A stretch of DNA of 64,000 nt from Strigops habroptila (Eukaryota > Chordata > Aves > Psittaciformes > Psittacidae), in contig NC_044278.2 of assembly GCF_004027225.2 (NCBI RefSeq), forward strand, positions 102,354,743 through 102,418,742. Reading direction: 5' to 3'. Positions within the stretch are counted from its first letter, which is position 1; every line of letters begins with the position of its first letter. The translations under genes and the position numbers were made by a program. This document shows positions 44,601 to 55,700 of this stretch, in pieces. A model generated the notes under the pieces. The model searched no databases. It saw only the letters and a program-made list of their open reading frames with translations, and was not told the DNA's origin.

Positions 44601-46562
44601 GGTGCTTTGCTTCTCAAGCAGAACAGCTTTATTTAAATTTTGCTCATATAATCATCAGTAAAGTTCTCCCTCATTGACTGTATTTTGATGAATAAAGATG
44701 TAGGGGCTCGGATGGCAAATTTCTCAGGCAACTTACAGGAAAAATGACCAGAAATGTCCCTGTTCGCACACACATCTCAATGTCCCCAAAGGAAAGAAAA
44801 GCAATAGACGAATTACACACTTCAGCTCAAGTCTCCAACTTATTGTTATAAGTCTCATATAAGATGGGAAAAAAACCCAAAAGAGCTGTAGCAAGCTACT
44901 TCCTCTCCCCCCCGCTTTCAGCTGAGGGACTGGGAACATCCTCTGGCCAGGATGGAACAGGACCTCTTTCTCCTTCCATGGTAGTCGCGGGCCTGCAGCG
45001 CGGGCAGGAGGAATGCTCTAGGTCCCCGAGGGATGCTCGAGGCTTGCTGCTGCCGGGGGCAGGTCTGGAGCCTCCCCGTCGAGAAAAGGAGACAGATCCG
45101 CCCGACCCACAGCAAACCCGGGCGGCTCCTAATTCCTTCCAGCCGCTATTTTCTGCTTCTAGTTTGGATGTGATCTTTTTCCCCACTTAGTTGAATTGCT
45201 GGCGCTCTTCGAGGTGCTCGTTGGAACAGCTCTTTTCCCTTGTACAAAATGCTTGTTGCTGCCCTTGTCGCGGCAGTGAAGATGTTCCGGGGGGGCGGCT
45301 GAGCCCTCTTGCCCGGCTCCCTGCAGGAAAGCCCCGTCCCTGGCCGGGCTCTCGCCCCACTCCAGCCCGTGGCAGCCTGACTCTCCTGCACGCCGGGCCG
45401 GGCGGCAAAAGAACACCTGGAAAAAGGCATCGCTGCCCTGGAGGTGAAGTAAAACCAGATCTGCAGAGAAAAACCATGCAGTGAGCCACGCCAGGCCGGG
45501 AGCCTGTGCTGCAGGGTGGTTTCTTCTCTCCGAGACAGAGTCCAAACTTGCAGAAGGGGTGGAAGAGAGGAAGGATTTTTTCCCCAAAGGAAAATGTTCG
45601 TGGGACCGACTCTAACTACCTTGGCACGTCCCGCTCTCGGCTTGCCCGATCTGCCTCTGCTCACTGTCCGGAGAGCAACCACGGGTTTTCCGGCGCGTCT
45701 CTCTGCTGACACCCATCCTCCGGGAGCCGAAAGCAGCCCCGAAGGCCGCGGACCCACGGGCAGCAACGCAGCGTCAGGCGGTGGTGGAGCCTGGAGGGGG
45801 GTCTGGCTACCTGTGGCGGTCATCAGAAGCCGGTCATAGGAGGAGACAAGTCCTGCCCGCAGGACACGCGGGCTTTTTTTCTTTTTTCTTTTTTTAATTT
45901 TAGTGGGGTTTTTTTTTGTTTGGGGGTTTTTATGGGTGTTTTCTCCCCCCCCCCTCCCCAAATGCAAAAGAGAACGACACAAACCAGGTTCCAGCTTTCA
46001 AAGAAGTGAGTAACAGTCCTGGAGGAGTCCTCCGCAGAACCGGTGCTCCCGGGGGCTCTGATCCTGAAGGCCAGGGGTGCTCGGCTCTGCGGCCGCGCTT
46101 GTGCAGCGCCGGGCACCGAGCATCCCCCACTCTGGCCGCGCAGTCGCCCACGGTAAGGCGGCGTGAGCTCGCTTCTCCTCCGGTTTCCAAACCGCTCCGT
46201 GTACCCAGGGTTACGCACACCGTAGGTGACCGCCCGAGACCCGCCTTCCCCGGGGAAAGCTGCCCCGCAGGGCCCGCTGCGGCGCGGGGTGCCCAGGGAG
46301 AGCGGGGCCCAGCTCGCAGCCATCCCGGCGGCTGGCTGCGTCCTCCTCCGGCCCCACGGCCCGCCGCGAGCCTCCTCTCGCTACAGCCGAACTCTTTCGT
46401 TTTCGCAGGACGGGAATTTCGGAGTGGGGGCATCGAGTTTCCCCGGGGAAGGCGGGCGAGGGCCGGCCACGGCACGGCACGGCGGGGGGAAGCCGGCGCC
46501 AGCCTCCCGGCTCTCTCTCCCGTCTCCTTTTCCTTGGCCCGGGGTATGGGGCTCCCCGCGGC
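44601..46562 (-). other. PDX1: PDX1 3' flank and probable 3' UTR
   Basis: This is the sequence downstream of the PDX1 stop on its strand. The plus-strand word TTTATT at 44628-44633 is AATAAA on the minus strand, a poly(A) candidate that would give a UTR of about 1.9 kb. The stretch 45000-46560 is GC-rich. A C/T run lies near 45945-45960. Long open frames on both strands here are composition artefacts. Confidence 0.4.
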
Positions 46563-46951
46563 TCACCGGGAGTCTGGCTGCCTTCTGTGGGCGAGGCTGG
46601 GGGCAAGCGTGTCCCTGGAGGCCCCCGAGGGCAGGTTCCCGGGGGAGCACTGCTGGAGATCCTCCTTGCCCTGGAGCTCCCCGGAGGACACCATGCAGTC
46701 TTGCTCGGGGTCATTGCTGTTGCCCGCCCCTCGCTTTTTGTCCTCTTCCTTCTTCCACTTCATCCGCCGGTTCTGGAACCAGATCTTGATGTGCCTCTCG
46801 GTCAAGTTCAACATGACAGCTAGCTCCACCCGGCGCGGTCTGGAGATGTACTTGTTGAAGAGAAACTCCTTCTCTAGCTCCAGCAGCTGCGCCCGGGTGT
46901 ACGCCGTCCTTGTCCGCTTGCTCTCCTCCGGCTCCACCACGTAGGACCCCC
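46563..46951 (-). CDS. PDX1: PDX1 exon 2: homeodomain and C-terminus
   Basis: The acceptor CTGCAG ends at 46952. The exon starts with two bases completing a Gly codon, then [17 protein letters not shown]. The whole homeodomain is encoded here. The C-terminus, about 55 residues after EEDKKRG, runs through [13 protein letters not shown] to RRQPDSR and TGA. The long Pro-rich stretch of mammalian PDX1 is missing. Confidence 0.98.
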
Positions 46952-49900
46952 CTGCAGAGAAAAAAGGGACAGTCAGTCCCGGCTCGCCCGGCCGCCGCTC
47001 GGGCTACGGGGCCACTACCCCGCATCCCTGCGCGGCACAGAGAACACGAGGGCGGAAGCGAGTAGGGTGAGGGGTATCCTCGGGGGGGCCCCCGGCCGGG
47101 TACAGTAAGGGGGTGCTGGTGGCATCAGTCGTGACTGCTGCTATTTTATTTTATAAATAATATGAATATAATATAATAATTTGGGGGAGGGGGGTGCTTA
47201 GCAGTAATTTGGTGGAAGTTTTCGGGGAAGAGCCTTCTTTCAAGCTGGTATTGAGGCTCAAGCGCTGCTGTTTGGGTGTTGCCGAAAGCTCCGAAGAGCT
47301 CTAGGGCCTGGCAACTGCTCAGGTTCGAGTTAAAAAAAAAACAACAAACCATGAAAAAAGAAAAATAAATTAAAATAAACATAACCCCCCAAATCAAACA
47401 TCAAAACGGACCCCCTCAAAAAAACCTCTCTCAACTCCCAACCACAAAACCAAAGCAATAAGAATAAACAAAAAGACTTTCGTTTGTGCAACGTACGCAC
47501 AAGGATCCGAATTAATAATAGTGGTAATAATAATAATACTACTACAACCAAATCTCACCCCTGAGTACGGGACGCGGAAGAGAAGCCGGCCGCCAGCGGT
47601 GGCCTGGTGGTGGTGGGTGCCGCGGCGGCGGCGCGGCGGGGAGCGGACAGGGCGGGCGGGCAGCTCTCCCCGACGGGCCTCGCAGTGGCACCCGGCGGCA
47701 CAAGCCGCAAAAAAGTGGGGGAAAATCTCACGGAACACAAATATAGGGGTTTATCCCGGGATATCGCCACCGAACAGCCCTGGGCCCGCGGAACCTTCGG
47801 CCTTTTCCCAGCCGTGGGACCCCAGTGGGAGGCAACGGGCCGGGAGTGGGACCAGGGCCGAGTGCGGGACCTCAGCCCCTTCGTTTTGTCAGGTTGGTGA
47901 AACCTTGGTTCTCTCCTTCCTGAAAAGAGCGGCAGCAGCGGAATGGCCATTCCCAGCGCGGCCCGAGGCGCGCGTGGGACCGGGGAGGGCATCGAGACTG
48001 CAGGCCGCTATGGAGGGCCGGGAGCCCACCTGCGAAGGCCTTCGGTGGCGATATCATCTGTAGGGAATAGTGCTTGAAGGGACCAGATCGAAACAGGCAT
48101 TTCAAGATAGCTGTGAGCCTCTCTCACCTCCCGTCTGCCTATTCCCATAGTTTTATTTATATATAATGTTTATAAACATAAACATCTGTATATAAACTTA
48201 TGCGTGTATGTGTATATTAAAATATATATTTAAATGCATGTATATAGAATCATAGACTGGTTTGGGTTGAAAAGGACTTTAAAGACCACCTAGTCCAACC
48301 CCCTGCCATGGGCAAATCTACCTTCCACTAGCCAAGGCTGATCAAGCCCCCGTCCGACCTGGCCTTGAACACTTCCAGGAATGGGGCAGCCACAGCTTCT
48401 CTGGGCAACATGTTCCAGTGCCTCACCACCCTCACAGTGAAGAATTTCTTCCCAATGTATAATCTAAATTAGACATAGAAATGTTTATGTACAGAAAAAA
48501 AAAGTTTATAAATATAAGTCTATGTATATACAATTTTTTCTGTATATATATTAAAGTATATATTAAATCGATATTAAAATAAATATGTACGCATACAAAC
48601 GTTTGTAAATGTAAAATTGAGTAAATACACATGCGTGTGCATGGATCTGAAAAAAATTGTTCTGTTATGGCCGGGTGAACCAGTGCTACCGGGAAGGTTG
48701 GAGAGCCGCGGCCGACGTGCCCCAGCTGCTCACCGGGCCGCGCTCCCTGCCGTGTCCTGCCAGCCCCGGAGGACGGCGGGCAGCTCCCGGTCCGGCGGAG
48801 CCCGGGGCCGGGCACGGCGGGTGGCGTGGGGCCGGGTTTGCCACGGCCTCTCTGGGCGCCTTTCCCCGGCAATAGCAACACAAAGCCCCATGAGCGCCTA
48901 CATCCCAAAGGTGCCCATAAATATTGAAATCCTTGGGCTATAGACTTTGCAGTGTATAGAATATGTCATTTCTACCGTGCAGAGCCTTCCGGGGTTGGCC
49001 ACAGCGCAGCGCTGGGCCCCGCGCACCGCGGTGGGAATAGCTCCGGGTGCCCGCACACCCATGGCGTGCACCACGCAGAGGTGTGGGACAGCCCTTGCCT
49101 GGACCTCCTAGCAGAGCTGGGAAGAACAGGGGAGAGTTTTCCGCTGTTACGGGAAAAGTTTCGTTTTGCTGCTGGTTTGGTCATTTGGTAAGGACACAGA
49201 GAAAAAAGTGTCGAGTGTCTGGCGTTTTTTCCAACCCGGCCATTTATATATATATATAACATATATACATATATATATGTAATTCCAGAAATTCATTCAA
49301 CCCAAGGAAAACGATCTGATTTTCTCTCCACTGGCACAATCCCTGCCGCCGAGCCCGCGGCATAGGGCAGCACTCCTCTCCCCTTCCCGGCGGATGCGCC
49401 TCCGTGGGGACAGGGGACCACCACCTGGCTCCGTCCCCCCTCCCTTCGGTCTGCCCCATGTAATTCCCAAACTATTTCATGGTGATTTTAATACTCCAGT
49501 TCTTTTTTCAACTGTCTATTTGAACAAAGCCATTGATATAATATTTGCCGTATAGGCGTGACAAAGGCACAGGACACGATAACATTGTGCAGGCAGAGAC
49601 AGGAATATTGTTGGGCAGCGGAACTTTCTGTCTAGATAGAGTTTCTTCCCCTCGCTGGCAGCTATGTTTCGTTTGTGCATTGTTTCCCCTGCCTTCGGTT
49701 TTCTCTTGGAAAGGTTCAATTACGGCTAAAACCCACCGGGAAGCTGGAGGAGGTGGGATAGGGGGGCCGGGAGCAAGATGGGCTCTGCCGCCTGGGGGAG
49801 CCGAGAGGCAGCGGTGACGGGCAAGGCGGCTGCCCCGCGGTTTCGGGGGTGCTCCGTGCCCTTCGGCTTCCTGCCCGCCGCCTTCCTGCCCGCCGCTTCC

Positions 49901-50744
49901 CGCCCGCTCCAGCTCGCCAGTATTTCTGCTCCGCCGGCCTCGGCCCCAGCGAGGATCCCACAGCGCCCGCGGAGCGGCCGACCCGCGGAACCACCCTGCT
50001 CCGAGAGGCAGCTGCGCCCGGGAAGCGTTTGCACGTCGCCCCGACTTGGGCACAATCAGTTAATTGGTGAAAAATAATCTGTTAATAATTGCTGAGGGCT
50101 TGGGCAGCGCAGGGAGCGGCCCGAGGGCCGGCTCCAACCCCGACGTTCAACCCGACGGCAGCAGCCCCACAGCAGTGGGTCTTGAAGGGCTGGCAGGGGG
50201 GCAGTAGCATCCCAAGGAAGCTACCCTCAAGGACCTCTCCACGCTACACGCGAGGGGTGGGAGCAGGACCGGTGCAGGGGAGGGTTCCTGGCTGCTGAGA
50301 CGGCGAGGAGCGGAGGGGCAGGGGCAGAGGTATTCGGTGGGGCTTACCGGTCCACTGTCCTTTCCAGGCGTGAGATTTGGTGGACTTCATCCAGGCGAAA
50401 GGCACCTGCACTCGGGGCTCCTCTATCGCCCCCGTGTCCGCCCCGTCTGCGAAAGGCAGCGCGTCCTGGTGGGGAGGAGGAAGATGATGGTGGTGGTGGT
50501 GATGGTGGTGAAGGTGGGAGACCCCGGCATCTTCTGTGATGGGGGGCACCTCGTAAGGTGAGATGTCTGGCGGGCTGCCTTGCTCGAGAGCCCCTAAGGC
50601 ACTGGGGTAAGGAGTCTGCTGCTGCCTGCCCATGTACAGGCAGGCGGGGGGGCCGGGGCTGTAATCCTGCGCCGGGGCTCTCTGAAATGCGCACGACTCC
50701 TTATAGAGCTGCGCCGAGGCGTAATACTGCTCCTCGGTGTTCAT
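46563..50744 (-). CDS. PDX1: PDX1 homeodomain transcription factor (2 exons, 261 aa)
   Basis: PDX1 (IPF1) is the ParaHox regulator of pancreas and duodenum development and of insulin transcription. The joined exons on the minus strand are 50744-50348 and 46951-46563. The start [18 protein letters not shown] corresponds to human MNGEEQYYAATQLYKDPC. The N-terminal activation region keeps CLYMGRQ and [18 protein letters not shown] run of nine His lies at residues 79-87. The Pbx hexapeptide is FAWMK (116-120) where human has [16 protein letters not shown] ends exon 1. The homeodomain (about 143-202) appears identical to human over [17 protein letters not shown] and [20 protein letters not shown]. 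The C-tail keeps DPEQDC but is shorter than human (283 aa total). It is convergent with CDX2. Confidence 0.98.
48245..48470 (-). mobile_element. CR1 LINE 3' fragment inside the PDX1 intron
   Basis: It starts 'ATAGAATCATAGACTGG' and continues 'GGTTTGGGTTGAAAAGGAC', 'CCAACCCCCTGCCATGGGC' and 'GAATGGGGCAGCCACAGC', the reverse complement of a CR1 end. Because PDX1 is also on the minus strand, the element lies in the same sense as the gene. Long TA-rich sequence flanks it on both sides. Confidence 0.9.
49243..49280. repeat. (TA)n tract
   Basis: Alternating T and A with two interruptions (AACATATATACATATATATATG). Self-complementary, within the PDX1 intron. Confidence 0.9.
50348..50744 (-). CDS. 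PDX1: PDX1 exon 1: activation domain and hexapeptide
   Basis: This coding exon is 397 nt, 132 codons plus one base, ending GACCG before GTAAGC. G lies at -3 of the ATG. The His run (50484-50510) and the hexapeptide codons (50385-50399) lie here. The exon is very GC-rich at third positions. Confidence 0.98.
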
Positions 50745-51200
50745 GGCGAGCGGGGCCGGGGCGGGGGGTCTCGCAGCTTAGAGGCACATACGGCTGCTCC
50801 CGCTCCCGGCTCTCCGGATGCCTCTTTGACAGCTCGCCGCCCCGCCGGGCCCCGCCACCCGCCCGGCTCCCGCCGCCTCCCCATAGGCGCCGCTCCCCAC
50901 GTGAGCCCTCCCGCGGCCCTCCGGGGCGGGGCGCGACCCATAAGAGGCCCCCGGGGTGGCATCGGCCCCGCAAGCCTCTTCCCCGTGGCCGGGCAGGTCC
51001 CGGGACCCCCCGACCCTGGCGCTGGGTGCCGCTCCCTGCTTTGGGATGAGAAGCCCCACCGCGGGGGTCTTGCGGGAATTGCCCCGATGTGCGGGGCTCG
51101 CTGAGAGGGGTGGCCCCGAAACCCACCTTTTCCCTCCACGCGTCGCTCGGCCAGGGGCTGCTCATCTCCCAGCCACCCTCCCCTCATCCCCCTGCTCCGG
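50745..51200 (-). promoter_or_regulatory. PDX1: PDX1 proximal promoter and leader
   Basis: CpG-rich sequence upstream of the PDX1 ATG. An E-box CACGTG at 50898-50903 is 154 nt upstream of the start codon. Mammalian PDX1 has a USF-bound CACGTG about 100 bp upstream of transcription start, so the position is compatible with conservation. A short uORF, ATG TGC CTC TAA on the minus strand (50789-50778), may fall in the leader. No clear TATA box was seen. Confidence 0.6.
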
Positions 51201-51836
51201 TCACCTCCCGGAGAGGAAAATCCTCAGAGGGAAAAAGGTCCTGGAGGGGTTTGGCATCAGGGCACTTTTGGCTGCGGGGCCATCCCGTGCAGGGATGCAT
51301 GTGTCCGGAGACAGGCAGGGTGGACCGGGGGATCACTCCCTCGGGGGTACCCGTGTGCCGGAGGCCCGTGAGCGGGGAAGGACTGGCTTTCTGCCCGCTC
51401 TCGCCCTGGTCGGGGGGATGCGTCCAGTGGGGACCACAATGCTATCACCAGAGCGAGCGACAGGCAGCGGATTGTTTGTCCAAGGGGTAAATTTGGGAGC
51501 CTTCCCCGCGGTTTGGGCTGCAATGTGTTGACCCTCGGAGATAATCTGCTCCGAGCTGGTGCCGGTTGACTTGGCGACGAGGCTATGAGGAGGTGGAGAG
51601 CTACCGAAAGGGACAAAGATCATTTCCCTGCCGCCCTGCACTCGGCCCGGTCTCCGCTCTCGCCGGCTCGGGGGCAGGCAAGCTTCCAATATGCCCGGCC
51701 CGCCTCCTCTCACCGCCTCTTCCTTCGACTCCTTCCCCGGCACCGGGGCTCCGGCGGCCGCCGCCGTCGGGGCGCACAACCGCGGCTAAGTCTATGGCGG
51801 GCGAGGGGAGCAGTGCGGCGGGCCCGAGTGCCGGTA

Positions 51837-51901
51837 GCTCGGCTCGGTTCGGTTCGGCTTGGCCAGGCTAAGCCCGGCCGGGCTCGGCTCGGCTTGGTCG
51901 G
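51837..51901. repeat. Imperfect CGGCT/CGGTT pentamer repeat
   Basis: Repeated words CTCGG, TTCGG and CTTGG, for example GGCTCGGTTCGGTTCGGC, form a GC-rich low-complexity patch within the PDX1 upstream CpG-rich region. Confidence 0.7.
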
Positions 51902-51954
51902 TTGCGACGCATCCGCTGATCGGGCGGGGCAGGAGGATCCCGGTAGCTCGCTTC

Positions 51955-52200
51955 TGCGTCAGGTTCCGTGAGATCATAAACCCGCCCAGTCCATTACACT
52001 TAAAATGAGTTTCCGCTCCGGTCCCACGCAGGTCCCCCATCTATTAGAAAGCACACTGAGCCTTTGATTCAATATTGAGCCATTAAGCGATTGCTTTCCC
52101 AAGCCATTTAACAGCAGCTCTTATGGATAAATAAACAAAAAAGGCTGTAAACCAATTATAGTGCGGATAGTGAAAAAGTATTTTATTAGCGGGAATTACC
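51955..52200 (-). promoter_or_regulatory. Candidate PDX1 enhancer block, about 1.3 kb upstream
   Basis: This is an AT-richer island in otherwise CpG-rich DNA. It carries a clean FOXA-type word (TGTTTATTTA on the minus strand, 52137-52128), the palindrome TCAATATTGA, CTTTGAT (TCF-like) and CCAATTATAG. Mammalian PDX1 has FOXA2-dependent enhancers (Areas I-III) 1.6-2.8 kb upstream. Correspondence here is an inference from position and motifs. Confidence 0.45.
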
Positions 52201-52559
52201 GATAGACATCGCTGCTGCCGGGGCTCCCCCGGCCCGGCGCCCTCCGGCTCCGTCCCCTGGCACGCCGGGCGGGAACGCGGCCTGCCCGGGGCTTGCAGCC
52301 GGTGTGTGTCCAGGGGGGTGTGCGCTGAGCCAGGCGAGCTCCCTTAGCCATGCTCCCCCTGCTCAGCACCCCCATACATGCCTGCGATGCCTCCCCGGAG
52401 TGTCTGGCTGGCACGGGTGTTCTTTGATCCAGAGAATCCTCGGGCACCGACCTAGGCCAGCACCCCTTCTTCAGAGATCTGCTCCCCGCAGCATTTACAG
52501 CCCCGAGTTTTCCAGGGGGAACCGGTGCGGACAAACAAGCATGAGGCCATAAAACCCAG

Positions 52560-52745
52560 AGCAAATTGATTCATCTCCAGGGAGGACCATTACCCCGGTG
52601 TCTTAATGCGGTCGTCTCTCTCTAACAAACGTCTCTAAATAGAGCAAACACTTCCCCCTCCAAAGCAAATGAATTTTGTATAATTTACAGCTAATTCTGT
52701 TTCATTCTGCCTGCGTGAGTCCGCGATAAGGGCACGCTTTGCCGT
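52560..52745 (-). promoter_or_regulatory. Second candidate PDX1 upstream element
   Basis: Another AT-richer block, about 1.9 kb upstream of the PDX1 ATG, with CTAAATAGAGCAAACAC, ATGAATTTTG and TTTACAGCTAATTC. It has FOX-like (CAAACA) and homeobox-like (CTAATT) words. It stands out from its GC-rich neighbours. The function is inferred. Confidence 0.35.
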
Positions 52746-55700
52746 GCTAACAACAAGGTGGTGAGCTGCAGTGCAGGAAAAGGGCCCGGCTGGGTATCCT
52801 GGCACTGGGGACCCTGGCTGGTCCCCAGCGTGGTGATGTCCAGCAGCCGGGGCCACAGCCTGGGATGCAGCCACTGAGGTCTGGCTGCAGAGCCCCTCCA
52901 CACCTGGGGGTTCCCAGGAGAAGCCTCTCAGCTCTGAGTGGGTCCCACCCCAGTGTCCGCTTGGTGTGGAAAATGGATGATGGAAGAGGCAGGTAAGAGT
53001 GGTGGGAAGAATGGGGCTCTGCAGGCACTGCTATGTTGACTCTAGGCCAAGGTCCAGTGACCCCATACTCCTCCCTAAATGGTGTCCATACACATCACCT
53101 TGGGCAGTTGCACCAGACATGCATATGAGACACCCCATCCAGATCTTCTCCCAGACTCCCAGAATTTTCTACTCCAGGGATTTCTTAGCTCATGTGAATG
53201 TTACAGTCCTCAGTTGATTCTTCCACATCTGAAGTCTCCCCTGAAACCTTATGTAAACCTTTGCCTCCCAGCACCTTCTGGCAAATGATTCCCCAGATTC
53301 ACACTGCTGCTGTGTAAGGCATTGTGGCCTTTGCTGCCCTTGTACCTGCCTGCATTTAATCAGTCCTGATTCTTCAACTAGAAGAGCATTGAGCTGGGTA
53401 GGCACAATGTAAGAAATTAAAAGATGTAGCATTGCCTCTCTAGCTCACATGTGGACACTGTGAGGCCAGTGGCACTTGAACATTTCGAACAGTGAGCCCA
53501 GGGACTCCTGCACACACACATCTCTCAGCTGAGGACTTCCCCTGTCCTGGTTTTGACAGGCTCAGGATGATAAGAAACTTGGCCATCCTCAGTCTATAGG
53601 TAACCATGCAAAGACAAGATGGTTGATATAAATGTGTTTATTCTTACTGATAAATGTACAACACAGATTTAACCATTGAATCAAGAAAAGTAAGGGACAC
53701 GTGCACGAGAACAAATTAACAACAGGTCGGATACTTTCTCCCTACCCTTATATCTGGCTGTACGTATGCTGCAGTTCAGCTGGAGGTCTTGTGCTTTACC
53801 TGAAGTAGGAAGTTTTTATGGACCGTAGAAGTCCCCAGAGATCTTGGGGATATTTATGGCTACCATGTTTAGATCACCCAGTTTCATGCATGGAGATGGA
53901 AAGCTCACACTTCCAGCTCTGTGTTGTGTCTGATTGATGAGCATGGTCCTACAACCATTATCATAGTCATAGTTCATGCTGAGAACAACCCTAGCAGATC
54001 CAGGTTGTTTCCTCTAACAGCACTTTACTCCTTTGAGGTGAATTTTCAGGGCTACTCAATGCTCTCATTAAAGATGGGAGCATCCTCTTAGAAGGGAAAG
54101 CCTTATAGCAAGTTTGTTATTCCAAGAGATTAAACAAAAATGAATCCATGGGTCTGTATCAGTAATTGAAAGATGATGGTGATAGCAGCAATGTAAAGTA
54201 GAACAGGCCGGTTGTAATTACCCTCAACACAAGCACAGGAATTCAGATATTCAAGCACCAGTAACAAATGTTTCAGATACTCAGCTGTTGCTGTCCTACA
54301 GTACGATCACACAATAACTACACTGCAATACTCCAACTACCATGTTAGATTCAAGTATGTTTTAGGTACTTGTTAAGGTCTGATCCTATTCATGTAGCTT
54401 GGTGTTTTCCTGACAGAGAAGAGGTTGCTTGCATGGTGAACTCTTCTTCTGTGTTATATAATGCCTAAAACTTTACAATACAATATGTCGCTGGGAACCC
54501 AGGGGTTTGGAAAGCCAAACCACATACCAAATGTCTTATCTATGTGGCTTTAAAATGTATACCAACATATACAACATGCCTCTTGAAATTCAATGTTTTT
54601 TGCAATGATGTTACCTTCAGACAGTTAATTTAGGAGCTTAATGTGAACAATGTATTTTGAAAGTCTTATCCACCTCTTCTCCAGCAGTGTCTGACAGACA
54701 TCACTGCAGGCTGCTGAGATCAGTGAAATGCAAAAACCATCTGGATATAGCATTATTTTTTTCACTAGGAAGGGTGGCAGGACCATTTCGTTTACCTTTT
54801 GATGCAAATAATTTGTGACCCCCTGTTAAATTTGTTTCCCTTCTTGTTATGACTGATGGTAGTTTCATCATTCCTCCCACCTCCCTGACAATCTAACTAG
54901 AGTATAAAATCATGAGTATAGTTCAGTCACACTTTGTTATAGCAATGTGGTTTGATTTTCTATATCTATCTGCATAATATTTAAGGACTTCTCAGTTCTC
55001 AACCACTTTTCTGCAATCTGCATTTAGACAGAAAAGAAGTACTGAAGGTGAGTTGAACGTATTCAAAATAATCTCTTTTTCTCTCCCAGCCATGCTGAAA
55101 CCAACACAGGGAAACTGTATCCATGGCAAGGGCTGGCAGTGGGAGAAGGAGAAGTTGACTGGGAAACAGAGCTTTCCCAGGGATTGATTTTTAACACCAC
55201 TCCACCACCCCCCTCTGGCTGTATCTAGCAGAAAGGTAACCTTTCACAAAGCTAGTTAATAATCAATAACCATGTGAAAACAAAGCTGTCTTTCCTTCTT
55301 AGCACTAACGATAAAAACAAGAGCATGAACTATTCCACCTGCCTTAAAGTAACACTGGTTCATCAGCTTTGTTTTTTTGTCAAGAAGCTTTCTTGGTCTC
55401 TGAGCAATTCTGCATTCGTACATGGCAACTTGAGTTTGCTCTTCCCATCATGCATCAGCTTCTTCACACCGTAGGTGTGGGCCACATCTTGAACTGCAGG
55501 AAGACATGTTTATGTGAGCCATTTTGAACAAGACCTTCTCCAGGAAATATATAGGAAAATTGCCTTGGGAAAGGTTGAGAGTAGGAGAAGATCTTATATG
55601 AGTAGTATCTTTTTACACTTTCTCTTTTATACCTTTTAATTTTCTTCTCATTGCCCCTTGTACTCATAAATTTTCTGGTAGGAATATTGCCTATCATCAG

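Larger units (their letters stand above)
46952..50347 (-). other. PDX1: PDX1 intron 1 (3.4 kb)
   Basis: The intron has a GT donor at 50347-50346 and a CTGCAG acceptor. It mixes GC-rich blocks (47570-48060, 48680-48870, 49740-50330) with very AT-rich ones (47146-47185, 47340-47540, 48150-48650, 49243-49280). An antisense CR1 lies at 48245-48470. No further exon was recognised. Confidence 0.85.

Noticed and set aside
45146-45982. Minus-strand open frame of 278 codons downstream of PDX1
   Set aside because: GC-rich and low-complexity, with a Lys-rich stretch from a simple T/A tract. No domain is recognisable, and it lies in the probable PDX1 3' UTR or flank.
45916-46944. Plus-strand open frame of 342 codons
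   Set aside because: It runs antisense across PDX1 exon 2 and its GC-rich flank. Absence of stops follows from base composition. It shows no family features.
53536-53600. Possible start of another LTR (TGTCCTGGTTTTGACAGG)
   Set aside because: Only the first dozen bases resemble the LTR start. The following sequence does not match the two LTRs in the window.
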